The notes below the pieces were generated by a model. That model ran no database searches. It was not told the origin of the DNA and saw only the letters and a list, made by a program, of their open reading frames with translations. Source: JBQQPY01 sp052258065 (GTDB lineage Bacteria > Pseudomonadota > Gammaproteobacteria > Enterobacterales > Enterobacteriaceae). From it: a stretch of DNA of 64,000 nt. The stretch spans positions 744,001 to 808,000 of the forward strand of contig JBQQPY010000002.1 of NCBI GenBank assembly GCA_052258065.1, given 5' to 3'. The translations under genes were made by a program, and so were the position numbers. Below, in pieces: positions 1 through 10,529 of the stretch (its first letter is position 1; every line of letters begins with the position of its first letter).

Positions 1-1379
1 TCTAGGTTAAACTGACCCAGAGATTTGTTATCACCGGCGCGCTTACGTTCGCCCTGTAGAACATGGATGGTCACAGCGGATTGATTATCTTCGGCGGTAG
101 AAAAAACCCTGCTGTGCTTGGTCGGGATAGTGGTGTTCTTGACAATCAGCGGAGTCATCACACCGCCCATGGTTTCGATACCCAGCGACAGCGGGGTCAC
201 GTCAAGAAGCAGCACGTCCTTCACGTCGCCGGCCAGCACACCGCCTTGAACCGCAGCGCCGATCGCTACCGCTTCATCCGGGTTAACATCTTTACGCGGT
301 TCTTTGCCGAAGAAGTCTGTGACCTTCTTCTGCACTAGCGGCATACGCGTCTGCCCTCCAACTAGGATAACATCTTTGATATCCGAAACTGACAGGTCCG
401 CATCTTTTAACGCTAGTTTCAGCGGCTCAAGCGTGCGATTAACCAGATTTTCTACCAGCGACTCTAGCTTGGCGCGAGTTACTTTTAGGTTCATATGTTT
501 AGGACCAGAACCGTCGGCTGTGATGTACGGCAGGTTGACGTCAGTCTGCTGCGCGGAGGACAGTTCGATCTTGGCTTTTTCGGCTGCTTCTTTCAGACGC
601 TGCATTGCCAGAGGATCGTTGCGCAGATCGATACCCTGAGCTTTCTTGAATTCATCCACCAGATAGTTGATCAAACGGCTGTCAAAGTCTTCACCACCCA
701 AATGGGTGTCGCCGTTGGTGGCCAGTACTTCAAAGGTTTTTTCGCCGTCGACATCGTCGATCTCGATAATCGAAATATCGAACGTTCCACCACCAAGATC
801 ATAGACCGCAATGGTGCGGTTGCCGGTTTCTTTGTCGAGGCCATAGGCCAGCGCGGCTGCGGTTGGTTCGTTGATGATACGCTTAACATCCAAACCAGCG
901 ATACGGCCTGCGTCTTTGGTCGCCTGGCGCTGAGTATCGTTAAAATAAGCCGGCACGGTAATAACTACTTCGGTGACCGATTCGCCCAGATATTCTTCCG
1001 CGGTCTTTTTCATCTTCTTCAAGATTTCCGCGGAAATCTGCGGCGGCGCCATTTTCTGACCTTTGACTTCTAGCCAGGTGTCGCCGTTGTCTGCAGCGAT
1101 GATTTTGTATGGCATGATGCTGACATCTCGCTGTACTTCTTCATCCTTAAAACGACGGCCAATCAGACGCTTGATAGCGAATAATGTATTCCGCGGGTTA
1201 GTGACAGACTGACGTTTAGCCGGTTGGCCAACGAGAATTTCACCGTCTTGCGTATAGGCAATAATGGAAGGAGTTGTACGATCGCCTTCGCTGTTTTCAA
1301 GTACGCGAGGTTTGCTGCCTTCGATAATTGCGATGCAGGAGTTGGTCGTACCCAAGTCGATACCAATAATTTTTCCCAT
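1..1379 (-). CDS. dnaK: Chaperone protein DnaK (Hsp70), 3' end cut by window edge
   Basis: ATP-dependent Hsp70 chaperone that folds and protects cytoplasmic proteins together with DnaJ and GrpE. The start is the ATG at 1379-1377, giving MGKIIGIDLGTTNSC, the phosphate-1 loop of the Hsp70 ATPase. Further in come the second ATPase signature DLGGGTFD and the adenosine motif VGGQTRMP. The frame is open for about 459 codons to the window edge, so the nucleotide-binding domain, linker and start of the peptide-binding domain are present and the C-terminal lid lies outside. A heat-shock type promoter sits about 120 bp upstream. dnaJ would be expected beyond position 1. Identity is certain; completeness cannot be judged. 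Confidence 0.97.
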   Translation of the reverse strand, partial: MGKIIGIDLGTTNSCIAIIEGSKPRVLENSEGDRTTPSIIAYTQDGEILVGQPAKRQSVTNPRNTLFAIKRLIGRRFKDEEVQRDVSIMPYKIIAADNGDTWLEVKGQKMAPPQISAEILKKMKKTAEEYLGESVTEVVITVPAYFNDTQRQATKDAGRIAGLDVKRIINEPTAAALAYGLDKETGNRTIAVYDLGGGTFDISIIEIDDVDGEKTFEVLATNGDTHLGGEDFDSRLINYLVDEFKKAQGIDLRNDPLAMQRLKEAAEKAKIELSSAQQTDVNLPYITADGSGPKHMNLKVTRAKLESLVENLVNRTLEPLKLALKDADLSVSDIKDVILVGGQTRMPLVQKKVTDFFGKEPRKDVNPDEAVAIGAAVQGGVLAGDVKDVLLLDVTPLSLGIETMGGVMTPLIVKNTTIPTKHSRVFSTAEDNQSAVTIHVLQGERKRAGDNKSLGQFNL

Positions 1380-1500
1380 CTAAACATCTCCACTAAAAGT
1401 TTAATTTCGTTGTGGTCGTAAACCTGATGTGCGGCCGAAAATAAACTTTTCAAGTTTTTACCGACTGATTATTTTCAAGATTTAACAACGTTAGATTCAA

Positions 1501-1535
1501 AATAAGGTGGGGTCACACAGCCCTGTATCAAGGGG
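1501..1535 (-). promoter_or_regulatory. Sigma-32 (heat-shock) promoter of dnaK
   Basis: Read on the minus strand, CCCCTTGAT (1535-1527) and CCCCACCT with following TATT (1512-1501) are separated by 14 bp. This matches the layout I recall for the E. coli dnaK P1 promoter (CCCCCTTGAT, 14 bp, CCCCATTT). It lies about 120 bp upstream of the dnaK start codon. Sigma-32 use is inferred from the motif and the downstream gene. Confidence 0.75.
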
Positions 1536-1611
1536 TAACGACAAAAAATTCGACGATATTACCGTAACACATAAAAAGTAGCGATTAAGGAATAGAAAAT
1601 ATATTATTATC

Positions 1612-1800
1612 CTCACGTCAGAAAGAAAGAACACAACTAGAAGCATTGGTCAGCAAGGGAGAGCAAGCCGCAAAAAATTTTTTAATCCATTGATTTTATT
1701 GAATGGCGATACATCAATTGTACGTTTAAAGGGACCGAGTGGTAAGGCGTTAACCTAGATTTCATAAATAAATTCTGGCAAGATTGATCTAATCAAGAAT
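1612..1800 (+). mobile_element. IS630-family transposase relic, N-terminal piece
   Basis: Reading plus-strand codons with one shift gives the family N-terminus (SE.RTQLEALVSKGEQAAKN), followed by stops and then a short match around PSGKAL. The same stretch is found in reverse orientation at 1815-2372, so two copies face each other here. The piece is truncated and full of stops and cannot encode a transposase. Confidence 0.6.
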
Positions 1801-1814
1801 TCTTCATAGGTTTT

Positions 1815-2372
1815 TCAGGCCTCAAAGGCAGCACGATGCATGTGTATCTAATCTATTGCGATATACGTCCAGCACATTTTCCATAGCTGCAACGAATTCG
1901 TCATTGGTTTTTACCGGTATACCCTAGCTGCTGTGCGTCTACGGTTTCAATTCGTTTTTTAGTGTGCGTTTACCATTTCACGCGAGATTGTTTTGGCTTA
2001 TTGCAGTCCATAGTTTATCGGCATCCACTTGCAAAATTGATCATTTTCGCTCCCCTGCCCGCTCGCTACAGCCTAGCGCCATTAAATGTGCTTCGGCATC
2101 ACTATCTGAAATATGGTCATAAACTTGTTTACTCGGCTTACGGATCAGAACTGCCTTAAGGCCTTCTTTAACGAAACAATCCTTAATGCAATTGATCTTT
2201 CAGGCGCCAATTTGTAAAATCTCAGCTAACGCTTTGCCACTCGGTTGTTTTACATATCTCATTAATGTATCGCAGTTCAAAAAAAGGAATGTATTCACAA
2301 TTTTCTGTTCGGCATGTTTGCCCTTTCTAGCCAACGCTTTTGGTTGCGTTCTTTCTTCCGACGTGAAGCCAA
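1815..2372 (-). mobile_element. IS630-family transposase relic, N-terminal half
   Basis: Minus-strand translation begins SEERTQPKALARKGKHAEQK and continues through a helix-turn-helix part (FVKEGLKAVLIRKPSKQVY) to an eroded region before the catalytic domain. Several stops and frameshifts interrupt it. It is one of at least seven copies of the same element in this window and is clearly dead. Confidence 0.7.
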
Positions 2373-2499
2373 TAATATATTTTTTATATTCTTTTATTTT
2401 AGAATATTTTTAGCTTTGGCGATAGATACTACAATCGCTACTTTTTATTTCTTTAGATAGCATTATTTATTTTTAAATAATTAATATTTTATTTTATAA

Positions 2500-3065
2500 A
2501 AATATTTATAGACTACGACCGCAAAGGGGCCTTAATGCCCAATACTGATTCAGGCAATTATGGACTTAGATATGTCGATACAGTGTAGTCTTACGCTCTT
2601 CACCAGAATAGAAATTCTCGCTTGACAGCACATTTTTATGCTCTTATTAAATCACTCAACCATACAATTTAAGGCGGAATTCTATATCACGATCAAGCTC
2701 TAAACATAACCAGTGGAATTCATGCTTCCCCCTGGCTAAGGGTTTTCACAGGCCAAAAGACAATCTGTAAATTTTTTTCTATTATCTTCACGTATACAAT
2801 ATCAATAATTCGCGTACGACTCTCAACAGATCGTCCCGTGAGGGAATAATCGTTTTTGAAACGGCTACAGCTTCCTAAGCGCGCGGCAGCGTCGTCTGCA
2901 AACCATAACGAATATGTCTATAATCTTCAAAACCTTCTCTCTCATTTTGAAACGGTCAGTTTAGAGATTCCATAACGCTTAGCTAAAGTAGATTTTGGCT
3001 CGTTGCTTACCTGAAAAGCGGCCATGATTTTATATATTCTAGTCGCCAGACGATCAAGTCTAAGT
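2500..3065 (-). mobile_element. IS481-family transposase relic
   Basis: Minus-strand codons near 3060-2930 read AAFQVSNEPKSTLAKRYGIS, the helix-turn-helix start of an IS481-type transposase. The following SLTGRSVESRTR region also fits. The C-terminal end, toward 2500, resembles the related copy at 33245-34080. The middle (catalytic DDE) section is largely missing, so this is an internally deleted relic. Confidence 0.55.
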
Positions 3066-3769
3066 ATCATAATATTTCTTAATGCTTCTTAATTATGTTC
3101 TTTACTCAGCCAAGCTTGAGCTACACCAAAACTACACTTGAATAAACAGTTTTTAAGTATATGAACACTCTGCTCAAGAATGTAAAAAACGCCACAACAA
3201 ACACTTAGCGCCGTCATTTCACACCACACACGATTTATCTTTTCTTTCTTTTTTTATCTTACCGAAAATCAGAAAATCATAAATAAATTATTTACTTTTT
3301 AAAGATAGAGATGGTTAGACTGCTTTGTGAAATTAGAACGTAAGCTCTTAAATATCATGTTTTTATTCTTTTCTGCCTCTCTTAAGGCTTTTTCATCAAG
3401 CCATAGTGATTCCAGTTTTGAGAAACAGTGATAGTGATTACTTCATTATAATTAATTACTCTTGGTTAGTTATAAATAATTAATTTTATTTTTTAATTTT
3501 CACCGATTTTTGATTTATTATTAATTTAAGTTTACAGTTACTATAAAACTTATAGATAACATACACCTCGTTATTAAAATCATATTGAGATAATATTCCC
3601 TAGATAAAATCACTACTCAAAAAAAATCTGAATTAAGAATCGTTAATTCTTTGTAGATCGCAATTTATTAAACTGTTGAATTAGTTTTCCATAAAGATTG
3701 CAATAATTTTTTATTGCATCTGGATATAAATCAGAAAAGATAAAAAATATTTCAACCTAATTTTCCATT
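3066..3769. other. AT-rich non-coding spacer
   Basis: Very AT-rich sequence with no open frame of note and no recognisable gene relic on either strand. It looks like fully eroded DNA between two IS481 scraps. Confidence 0.5.
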
Positions 3770-3965
3770 CACAAATAAGTCGTATAGTCTAGCAATTTAA
3801 TTGACGCTATAGAAGATGTGCTACTAAACCACTATTTCAAATTAGTAAATGACTTTAGATTGAATTAAATCCACATTTCTAGCTCTACAGTTAAAACTTG
3901 CCTGAATCAGATCAGTATTGATTCAATAAAATTTATTGATGTCTATAAAATATTTATATAAAATT
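3770..3965 (+). mobile_element. IS481-family transposase relic, C-terminal end
   Basis: Plus-strand codons recall the IS481 C-terminus (NG.V..FN.RIEDVL followed by an eroded HHF and a QSIKY-like end). The stretch is short, with many stops. It was identified by comparison with the better preserved copies at 9740-10440 and 57785-58320. Confidence 0.45.
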
Positions 3966-4057
3966 ATCAAAAAAATCATCTATAGTGCTATAAAATGGTC
4001 AGCTAGGCATTATAAATTTTCTTTTTCGATTTTGCTGGAGGGAGAGACTGCGGTCTG

Positions 4058-4905
4058 CTTATAGCAGTTTATCTAGAATTTTCACAGTTTTTCTTGGTCA
4101 ATAGCGAATTTACAGATGCCTTGCACCGGCTGATCCACCGCCATCGGTATGCTGATGCAGCTCTTGTATAAGAAAATTTACGCTCCAGCCGACCTTCGCT
4201 ACCCGGAAGTTCTTTAAGCAACGCCTATAAAATCGTGAGATGGTCGCAGCCGGCGATCGCTAAGATTTTACCGCTATTACGAAACTAGCGCCCACAACAA
4301 CAGTGTCATAACGGTGTTTTTATAACAGCGATAGATAGCGATAACCGATACCACGCCGGGATTGTCATCTGAACGGTGAAACTAGATAGATGCCGCCTCG
4401 GCGTAAGCCCGTACCTGGATAAATGAAAAGCAGCGTCATATTACAATTCATCCCCGTCTATTCTAACTGTTCGTTGGCACGGATACCCGGCCAAGCCGAG
4501 GCCAGCTTGATTAAAATTTGTTCTTTGCCGATGCCGGCAATGTTGTAAAATTTCACTAGTCTCTTGGCCTTGACAACGATGACCTGAGTTTTTCAGGAAA
4601 GCCAGGCGTCTACTTCGACAGAAACGCGTCTGGGTACCGATTTTAGTAATTCGATACCAATATTAACCGCTAACCGATCGGCGGAATATTTTATCTGGGC
4701 GGCCCGATCGCTTTTCTGGCAGTATGCAAAATAGATAGCGTTGTCAATATAGCCACGATATTTTGGGATTTAGACATCGTTAAGAATTAGTGATTAGTTG
4801 GTAGTCGCCTGTTAAGGCTGAGAGAGATTGATGGCTGTAATATCGCCGGCATCCGACGACTACGATAGTGAATTAATGCAAGAAACTGAGTGTATCTATC
4901 ATAAT
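4058..4905 (-). pseudogene. talB: Transaldolase B pseudogene
   Basis: Minus-strand translation in shifting frames follows transaldolase from end to end. Examples are DRAAQIKYSADRLAVNIGIE, then ILIKLASAWPGIRANEQLE, TVVVGASFRNSGKILAIAGC, and finally KFAIDQEKL. Stops (for example after ANEQLE) and several frameshifts destroy it. In E. coli talB lies a few genes upstream of dnaK on the same strand, so position and orientation agree. Loss means this pentose-phosphate enzyme is not made from this locus. Confidence 0.85.
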
Positions 4906-5009
4906 AATGGTCTTGTGTTGTTACGCGCATCATGTTTCATGCTTCGAAATTTAGCATCGTTGCTTTTTTAAGAATTTAGATTTAGCTTTACTTGATGATA
5001 AATATAATT

Positions 5010-5215
5010 CAGCTAGTCTCCACACCCTGTCTATCACTGGAGATTATTGCAATTCCGCCACCAAGAAGCGCGGTATCATGATTTACAACTCATAAAACTA
5101 GTTAAATTAATACTCAAATTCGGCAAGGTAACGAAGCCTGTATTTACCAAAAATTTCCTGGTAGATTCCCGTTATGGTGTTTTCATATTCACTGGACATG
5201 CACTAACTTATAGGA
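5010..5215 (-). mobile_element. IS1595-family transposase relic, C-terminal end
   Basis: Minus-strand codons read ITGIYQEIFGKYRLRYLAEF then EY.FN..YEL..MIPRFLVA. This is the conserved C-terminal stretch of IS1595 (ISXO2-like) transposases, also present at 11071-11290. In-frame stops replace conserved residues. Upstream sequence to about 5400 may belong to it but is unrecognisable. Confidence 0.6.
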
Positions 5216-5989
5216 AAAATGTTTTCGCCTAATATGACTGCTAGAGATAAGGTGTTCTTTGCGCTGATTATTATCATTCTCAACAATTTTAAACACGTCA
5301 AAACATCGCTGACAACGTCACCAGTATTCACAAGAGATGATATTGAAAATCATGTCATTTCGCCCAGAAAAAGTTTCTATTCTATGCAGATGGACTTGTA
5401 AAAAATTTCTTCATTTATTCGCAGCAATGACGGCTACAAAAGGAAACGTGTGAATTGCGTCTCGCGCTCGCTTTCCTGAGTTTTTACCATTCAGGTAAAT
5501 ATTATTGATTTCGATACGAACGGATTCACCTTGATTGTGTTTGAGCATCACTTTAGGAATTTTATTCTTAAGCTTCTAGATAGTATTGGAACTGAAGCTT
5601 AACTCGCACGATAACTGTAACGATAAGAAGCCATGTTACGTTGATTTTAAAAAGTAGATTGCCAGGACTCACCCAGTTAACGACAGATGCGTAGCATGAA
5701 ATATGGCATTATCGATGAGTCAAGAGTGATGATGGCAAAGATGACACCAGTAGATTACGAAGAAAGCGGGCACCTAATGGCTTTGTCACAAGCAGAACAG
5801 CAAACCATCAGCCAACGAAACTTAAGCAATACCACGGCACCGCATTTCACTCTTATACAGTTCGAGAAACGCCAGCAAAGACAAGCTGAGCTGAAATTGA
5901 ATAAGATTGCGATTAATGATGGCATCTACTAACAAATTTTCGATTTACAGTGTAGCTCAAACTTTGCGCCACTAAGTATTTAATTAGAT
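5216..5989. other. Non-coding region with one unassigned 81-codon frame
   Basis: Mostly eroded sequence. An open frame of 81 codons on the plus strand at 5687-5932 (MRSMKYGIIDESRVMMAKMT...) has no family I recognise, no convincing ribosome binding site and no partner gene. It is somewhat less AT-rich than its surroundings. It may be a leftover of a decayed gene; I do not call it a gene. Confidence 0.3.
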
Positions 5990-6200
5990 GGCATTATACC
6001 AATATTTTATAGACTGCAATGAGGTTTTACTATTCAATATTGATTGAGGAAATTCCTGATTATAGAGCTAGATATATCGGAATAGTCTAATCTCAAATTT
6101 TTTACCAGAATGATATAGTGGTTTTGCAGCGTATCTTCTATATTCTAATTACATGGCATTCTTTTATCGGCACATAACTGGACTAAGACGGGAGACTATT
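5990..6200 (-). mobile_element. IS481-family transposase relic, C-terminal end
   Basis: This stretch is closely similar to the C-terminal part of the minus-strand IS481 copy at 33245-33430 (shared TTTTATAGACTGCAAT and the eroded stretch encoding HSGEELE-like codons). It is truncated, with stops throughout. Confidence 0.5.
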
Positions 6201-6689
6201 CATCCGTTATTCCGCATCTCAATTAGGAATAAATATAAAAATCAGTGAAAATTATGCCTAGCCAAGCTGGAGCTATACTGAAAATAGATACTTTTTAAGT
6301 AAATGAATACTCTGCTAGAGCATGTTAAAAACACCATAACGCTGACTTACTATGCAATTTCTAGTCAAGATACACTGCGTTACTTCGCCAAATTTAAGTA
6401 TTGATTCAACTGATCTTATCACTTGAAAGCATTAATATCACGATTTTTGATAGCAGCATTAAAATCAGTCACAATACCATACAGCCTGTTGAGGATAAAA
6501 GAGAAAATACGTGATCAGGCTTAAGTATGAGAAACCAGAATTTTTCTTATAACGAATTGATTTTATTTATTTTTAATTTTTACTTACTTTTATATTTATG
6601 CCTAATTTAGGTGAGATCATGCTGGCCCTATACCCAGGAAAAGATAATTTTCCTCAGGCATAAATTGAGGCGTTTTCGTTACATGAAGC
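6201..6689. other. AT-rich non-coding spacer
   Basis: No gene or relic could be assigned. A short segment near 6450-6500 resembles segments near 44600 and 49590, so some of it may come from a further repeat that I cannot name. Confidence 0.35.
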
Positions 6690-6835
6690 AGAAAGCACGA
6701 AAAAGCACAAAGCGCTTACAAGCTATGAAGCTGGTTATCTCCATTTTAATATGAAAAATATTCTAAAAATTCCCAATCAAACATCACGATATCATCTTTT
6801 TGTATATAGATATAAAATTAATAGGTTTATGCATA
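6690..6835 (+). mobile_element. IS481-family transposase relic, internal piece
   Basis: Plus-strand codons read KHKALTSYEAGYLHFNMKNI then SRYHLFV. This corresponds to the conserved start of the catalytic domain in IS481 transposases (HKAFKAYEPGYLHVDVKYL). Only this fragment is left. Confidence 0.6.
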
Positions 6836-6984
6836 TCCAAAAGCTAATACCGGGTCTAGAGCACGTTTATCTATTCTAGTTTATTAAATAGCCATTATGC
6901 TGTGGCTAGTTTTTCTGAAATCTAAATAAAACATTCTTACAGCAAAGACTTAATATCGCGAATAATCTGATTGATTGAGGCGGG

Positions 6985-7145
6985 TAGATCTGCATGTTCA
7001 GCGGAGGATAGATATCAAATACGCTCTTCTAATCTTCTTTATCTTTCCGCTGATTTAGCGGATTTAAATCCTATAAAATGGCCCTTCCCAATCTAAAATC
7101 GCTACTCAGAAAAGCCACAGCAAGCGCGGCGCATTCACTGAAGAA
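6985..7145 (+). mobile_element. Second-type IS630 transposase relic, C-terminal piece
   Basis: The codons give an eroded form of the YSPDLNPIE motif (SADLNPIKWPFPNLKSLLRK) followed by A.ASAAHSLKNA. This is the C-terminal catalytic glutamate region of an IS630 subgroup different from the SEERTQ-type copies. A related scrap lies at 49235-49460. Confidence 0.5.
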
Positions 7146-7784
7146 TGCTAGCGCTCAAGCTATTGGATTAATTTTCATAAAGATGACGACAATTTTTCAG
7201 TGAGATATAAACAAGAATAGTTAAAAGTGTTCTAATGTCAGGCAATTCTACGCTGTCGACGTGATGCATTGCAGCAAGGCGCGGCATCTGGCCCTCGAGC
7301 CCAGCTTGCCATTTCCGGTATACTGCTGCTAGCTCATTCGCATCGGTGATGCTTACAAGCACGCTGTATAAGGTTCTAGCGCGCCTCACCTGATAACTCT
7401 ACGCTAAGCAGGCACGATAAAAAACTGCGCCAACAACGAAACCGGCCTTGCTTTGTCTTTCACTACTGACAGACAGTATAGTCCTCAGACTGGTGAGTGA
7501 TACTTTATATACCGCTACTGCAGTTAGGAAAAGTTTTAGTCAATTTTAAGCGCAGTACTACCGGCAGGATTTTGGTTTGAGAGACGCATGCCAAGCTCGC
7601 TCTTGTTATATTCGTCTGCATGACGAGATGCAGAACTAGCATGACTGAGATAAAAGACAGTAGCAATGCAGTTTGTCAGTGTAATTATCACGTCTAGGTG
7701 CGCAAGAGTCATGGGGTTGGTTGTATTTTCCAACAACAAACTTGAAGCACCCGGCGCACGCTAATGCGCCAGCACCCGCGCGGG
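7146..7784. other. Gene-free region upstream of guaC's 3' end
   Basis: Two short minus-strand open frames (7168-7389 and 7536-7739) occur here. Neither matches a family I know and neither has a clear start signal. The GC content is higher than in neighbouring spacers, so they may be remains of a lost gene. Nothing functional is supported. Confidence 0.35.
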
Positions 7785-8828
7785 TTACAGCTGTGTGAAG
7801 ATCCTGTTTTCTTGTTCAGCAACACGGATAAAAGTGGTGCGTTTAGTCAATTCCTTCAAGCACGACGCTCCAACATAAGTGCAGGCGGAGCGCAAGCCAC
7901 CGAGAATATCGCGAATGGCATATTCTACCGGCCCACGCAGAGGCAGCCTGACGGTTTTGCCCTCAACGGCACGGTAATCCACGATCCCGCCGATATGTCG
8001 CTTCATTGCCGATTCGGAGCTCATGCCATAGAATAGCATAAATCGCTCCCCGCTTTCTTCCACGATCGTACCTTTGCACTCGTCATGGCCAGCCAGCATA
8101 CCGCCAAGCATCACGAAATCTGCACCGCCGCCGAAAGCCTTAGCAACATCGCCAGGGGACGCGCAACCGCCGTCACTCACGATTTGACCACTTAGACCGT
8201 GCGCGGCATCGGTACACTCGATTACCGCCGAAAGTTGAGGGTATCCGACGCCGGTTTTGACTCGCGTGGTGCACACCGATCCCGGACCAATGCCTACTTT
8301 AACAATATCAGCACCGGAAAGAATGAGCTCCTCCACCATCTCCCCCGTGACCACATTTCCGGCACAAATCACTTTATCCGGACAGGTTTCACGCGCTTTT
8401 TCTACAAATTTCAGAAAATGCTCTGAATAACCATTAGCGACATCAATACAGATAAAATTTAGCTGCGGCGATAGCGCAAGAATTTGCTTTATTTTTTCGA
8501 AATCCGCTCCGGAAGTACCGGTGGAAACCATCACATGACGTAGTACCGATTCCGGCACTCGCGTTACAAACTCACGCCACTGTTCCATAGTATAATGTTT
8601 ATGTACTGCAGTTAACACTTCGAAAGCGGCCAGCGCCTCCGCCATATGAAAAGTACCGATAGTGTCCATGTTCGAGGCAATAACCGGCACGCCGGACCAT
8701 CGAAGACCGGGATGCTTGAAGGTAAAGTCGCGCTGTAATTTTACATCGGAGCGGCTTTTCAGCATGGAACGTTTCGGCCGGATAAGCACATCTTTAAAAC
8801 CTAACTTGACATCTTCTTCTATACGCAT
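7785..8828 (-). CDS. guaC: GMP reductase
   Basis: Converts GMP to IMP with NADPH, letting the cell rebalance purine pools. The product is 347 residues, the same length as the E. coli enzyme. The IMPDH/GMPR barrel is intact, with the catalytic cysteine in GPGSVCTTRVKTG (about residue 186), the nucleotide-binding SDGGC and the later FYGMSSESAM. An AGGA ribosome site sits 6 bp before the ATG. It stands alone, divergent from coaE, as in E. coli. Retention of a purine salvage enzyme in a reduced genome is mildly unusual, but nothing in the sequence suggests loss of function. Confidence 0.96.
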   Translation of the reverse strand: MRIEEDVKLGFKDVLIRPKRSMLKSRSDVKLQRDFTFKHPGLRWSGVPVIASNMDTIGTFHMAEALAAFEVLTAVHKHYTMEQWREFVTRVPESVLRHVMVSTGTSGADFEKIKQILALSPQLNFICIDVANGYSEHFLKFVEKARETCPDKVICAGNVVTGEMVEELILSGADIVKVGIGPGSVCTTRVKTGVGYPQLSAVIECTDAAHGLSGQIVSDGGCASPGDVAKAFGGGADFVMLGGMLAGHDECKGTIVEESGERFMLFYGMSSESAMKRHIGGIVDYRAVEGKTVRLPLRGPVEYAIRDILGGLRSACTYVGASCLKELTKRTTFIRVAEQENRIFTQL

Positions 8829-9010
8829 GGGTTTTTCCTGGTAAAAGGCGACGAGTCGCTAATCAATATCGGATATAATTTGCCTATTCCAGTAGCATTA
8901 TCATACGCGTGATTAAAGTTGGAGCAAGACTACGAATTCTATCTATTTTACGCTATAATCGTAATGATTAATCTTAGGTTGAAGGAATTTTTAAAGGTAA
9001 GGCAGTTAAC

Positions 9011-9610
9011 GTGACGCAATATATTGTTGCTCTGACCGGCGGTATCGGCAGCGGCAAAAGCACGGTAGCCAACGCCTTTGCGGCGCTCGGCGTGCCCCTG
9101 ATAGATGCCGACGCAATCGCACGGAAGGTAGTCGAGCCAGATAGTCCAGCCTTGCGTATCATCGCTCAACATTTTGGTTCGATGATGCTGAAAAAAGACG
9201 GGTCGCTGGACCGTGCCGCGCTCAGAGCGCGTATTTTTAGCGTTCCGAAAGAGAAAGCCTGGCTTAATGGTGTGCTTCATCCGCTTATTAAACGGCAAAC
9301 TGAAAAGCAGTTACGCTCCGCTCGTGCACCTTACGTGTTGTGGGTGGTGCCACTGCTTATTGAAAATAATCTGCAGCAGCGCGCTAATCGAGTACTGGTG
9401 GTAGATGTAGACCGTGAGGTCCAGATCGCGCGCACTCTCAGCCGGGACGACGTTAGCCGCGAGCAGGTAGAAAATATTTTAGCGGCGCAAGTATCGCGTC
9501 AGCGGCGTCTGGCCTGTACGGACGATATTATTGATAATAGTGGACTCCGCAAGGAGATAAGGGTTCGTGTTGCTAGTTTACATCGACGCTATCTGTTTAA
9601 TCCCGGATAA
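9011..9610 (+). CDS. coaE: Dephospho-CoA kinase
   Basis: Last step of coenzyme A synthesis: phosphorylates dephospho-CoA at the 3' hydroxyl. The 199-residue product has the P-loop GGIGSGKS at residues 10-17, the DADAIAR segment and VLWVVPLLIEN typical of the family. The C-terminus is a few residues shorter than in E. coli (206). The start is GTG at 9011, preceded by AAGG. A TATAAT hexamer at 8954-8959 may be its -10 element. In E. coli zapD follows directly; here only a zapD relic is left about 0.9 kb downstream, behind an IS481 relic. Confidence 0.95.
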   Translation: MTQYIVALTGGIGSGKSTVANAFAALGVPLIDADAIARKVVEPDSPALRIIAQHFGSMMLKKDGSLDRAALRARIFSVPKEKAWLNGVLHPLIKRQTEKQLRSARAPYVLWVVPLLIENNLQQRANRVLVVDVDREVQIARTLSRDDVSREQVENILAAQVSRQRRLACTDDIIDNSGLRKEIRVRVASLHRRYLFNPG

Positions 9611-9739
9611 TTATATAAATCCTTGTCGGCATGGCCTTGCTAATAATATAGTTGAGAAAAAATATAATGATCAAGCTACATAGCAAAGCTACCACAATAC
9701 CTAAACCGCTCGTCAGGCAAGCAACAATCCAGCATTGCG

Positions 9740-10440
9740 GGAAACAGCTTTTCTCCCAGTAGATTATCAGTTAGGTGTGTACGTGAATTCTTGAATCCCG
9801 ATGCATCTCAATCTACCCCGAATTGCTCCTTACTTAGACATATATTAGAGAGTTTTCATGAAAGAGAAAGTATCAAAAACAAAGCACAAAGCATTTAAAA
9901 ACTATGTGCCCAGGTTACCTGCATTTTGTTATAAATATCTTCCACGAATGCTAAAGAAAACCTTAAATGCGAAATAAAACCTTATAACGTTATCTTCTCG
10001 TGGATATAAATTGAGCAATTCGATAGCTTCTTATCCGTCTCTACAAAGACAAGACCGCGGCTAATTCACGATGTTTCTTGCGAGATCTCACTCGAACATG
10101 TCTGATAAGCACTTATCTCATACTTACACGTAACGGCAAAGAATTTATAGATCGTCTTTTTTGACTGCGAAAACGCTTAGCCACCAGGAAGTATAAATTT
10201 AACCGCTTATATTTACAGATTAATATAGAACACTACCTTAATCTACGGATGCATTTACAAACGAATGGTATAGTCAAGCGATTTAATAGATCTATAGAAG
10301 ATGTACTGAAAATCCACCATTTCTATTCTGGTGCACAAGCTTGAGCTTACACCGCACTAATATATCTGGCTTTAAAATCAGGCATTACTTTAATCAGGGT
10401 TAGGTAGTAAACTTAGTCTATGAAACATCATAACAAATAT
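9740..10440 (+). mobile_element. IS481-family transposase relic
   Basis: This is one of the longest copies of this element. The plus strand reads FLNP then an eroded segment, then KHKAFKNYVPRLPAF, YLPRML, an RGYK..NS patch, KEFIDR-like codons and, near the end, THPQTNG-like, IEDVL..HHF and a QSMKHH-like C-terminus. Frameshifts and stops occur throughout. It separates coaE from the zapD relic, so the insertion may have contributed to breaking that operon. Confidence 0.65.
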
Positions 10441-10529
10441 AAATTATATAAAGACAGCAATAAAATACACTAGATATAACGGCTATTTTACGCTTGCGGT
10501 ATAAGAAATCCGACAGAATAAATCACTAT

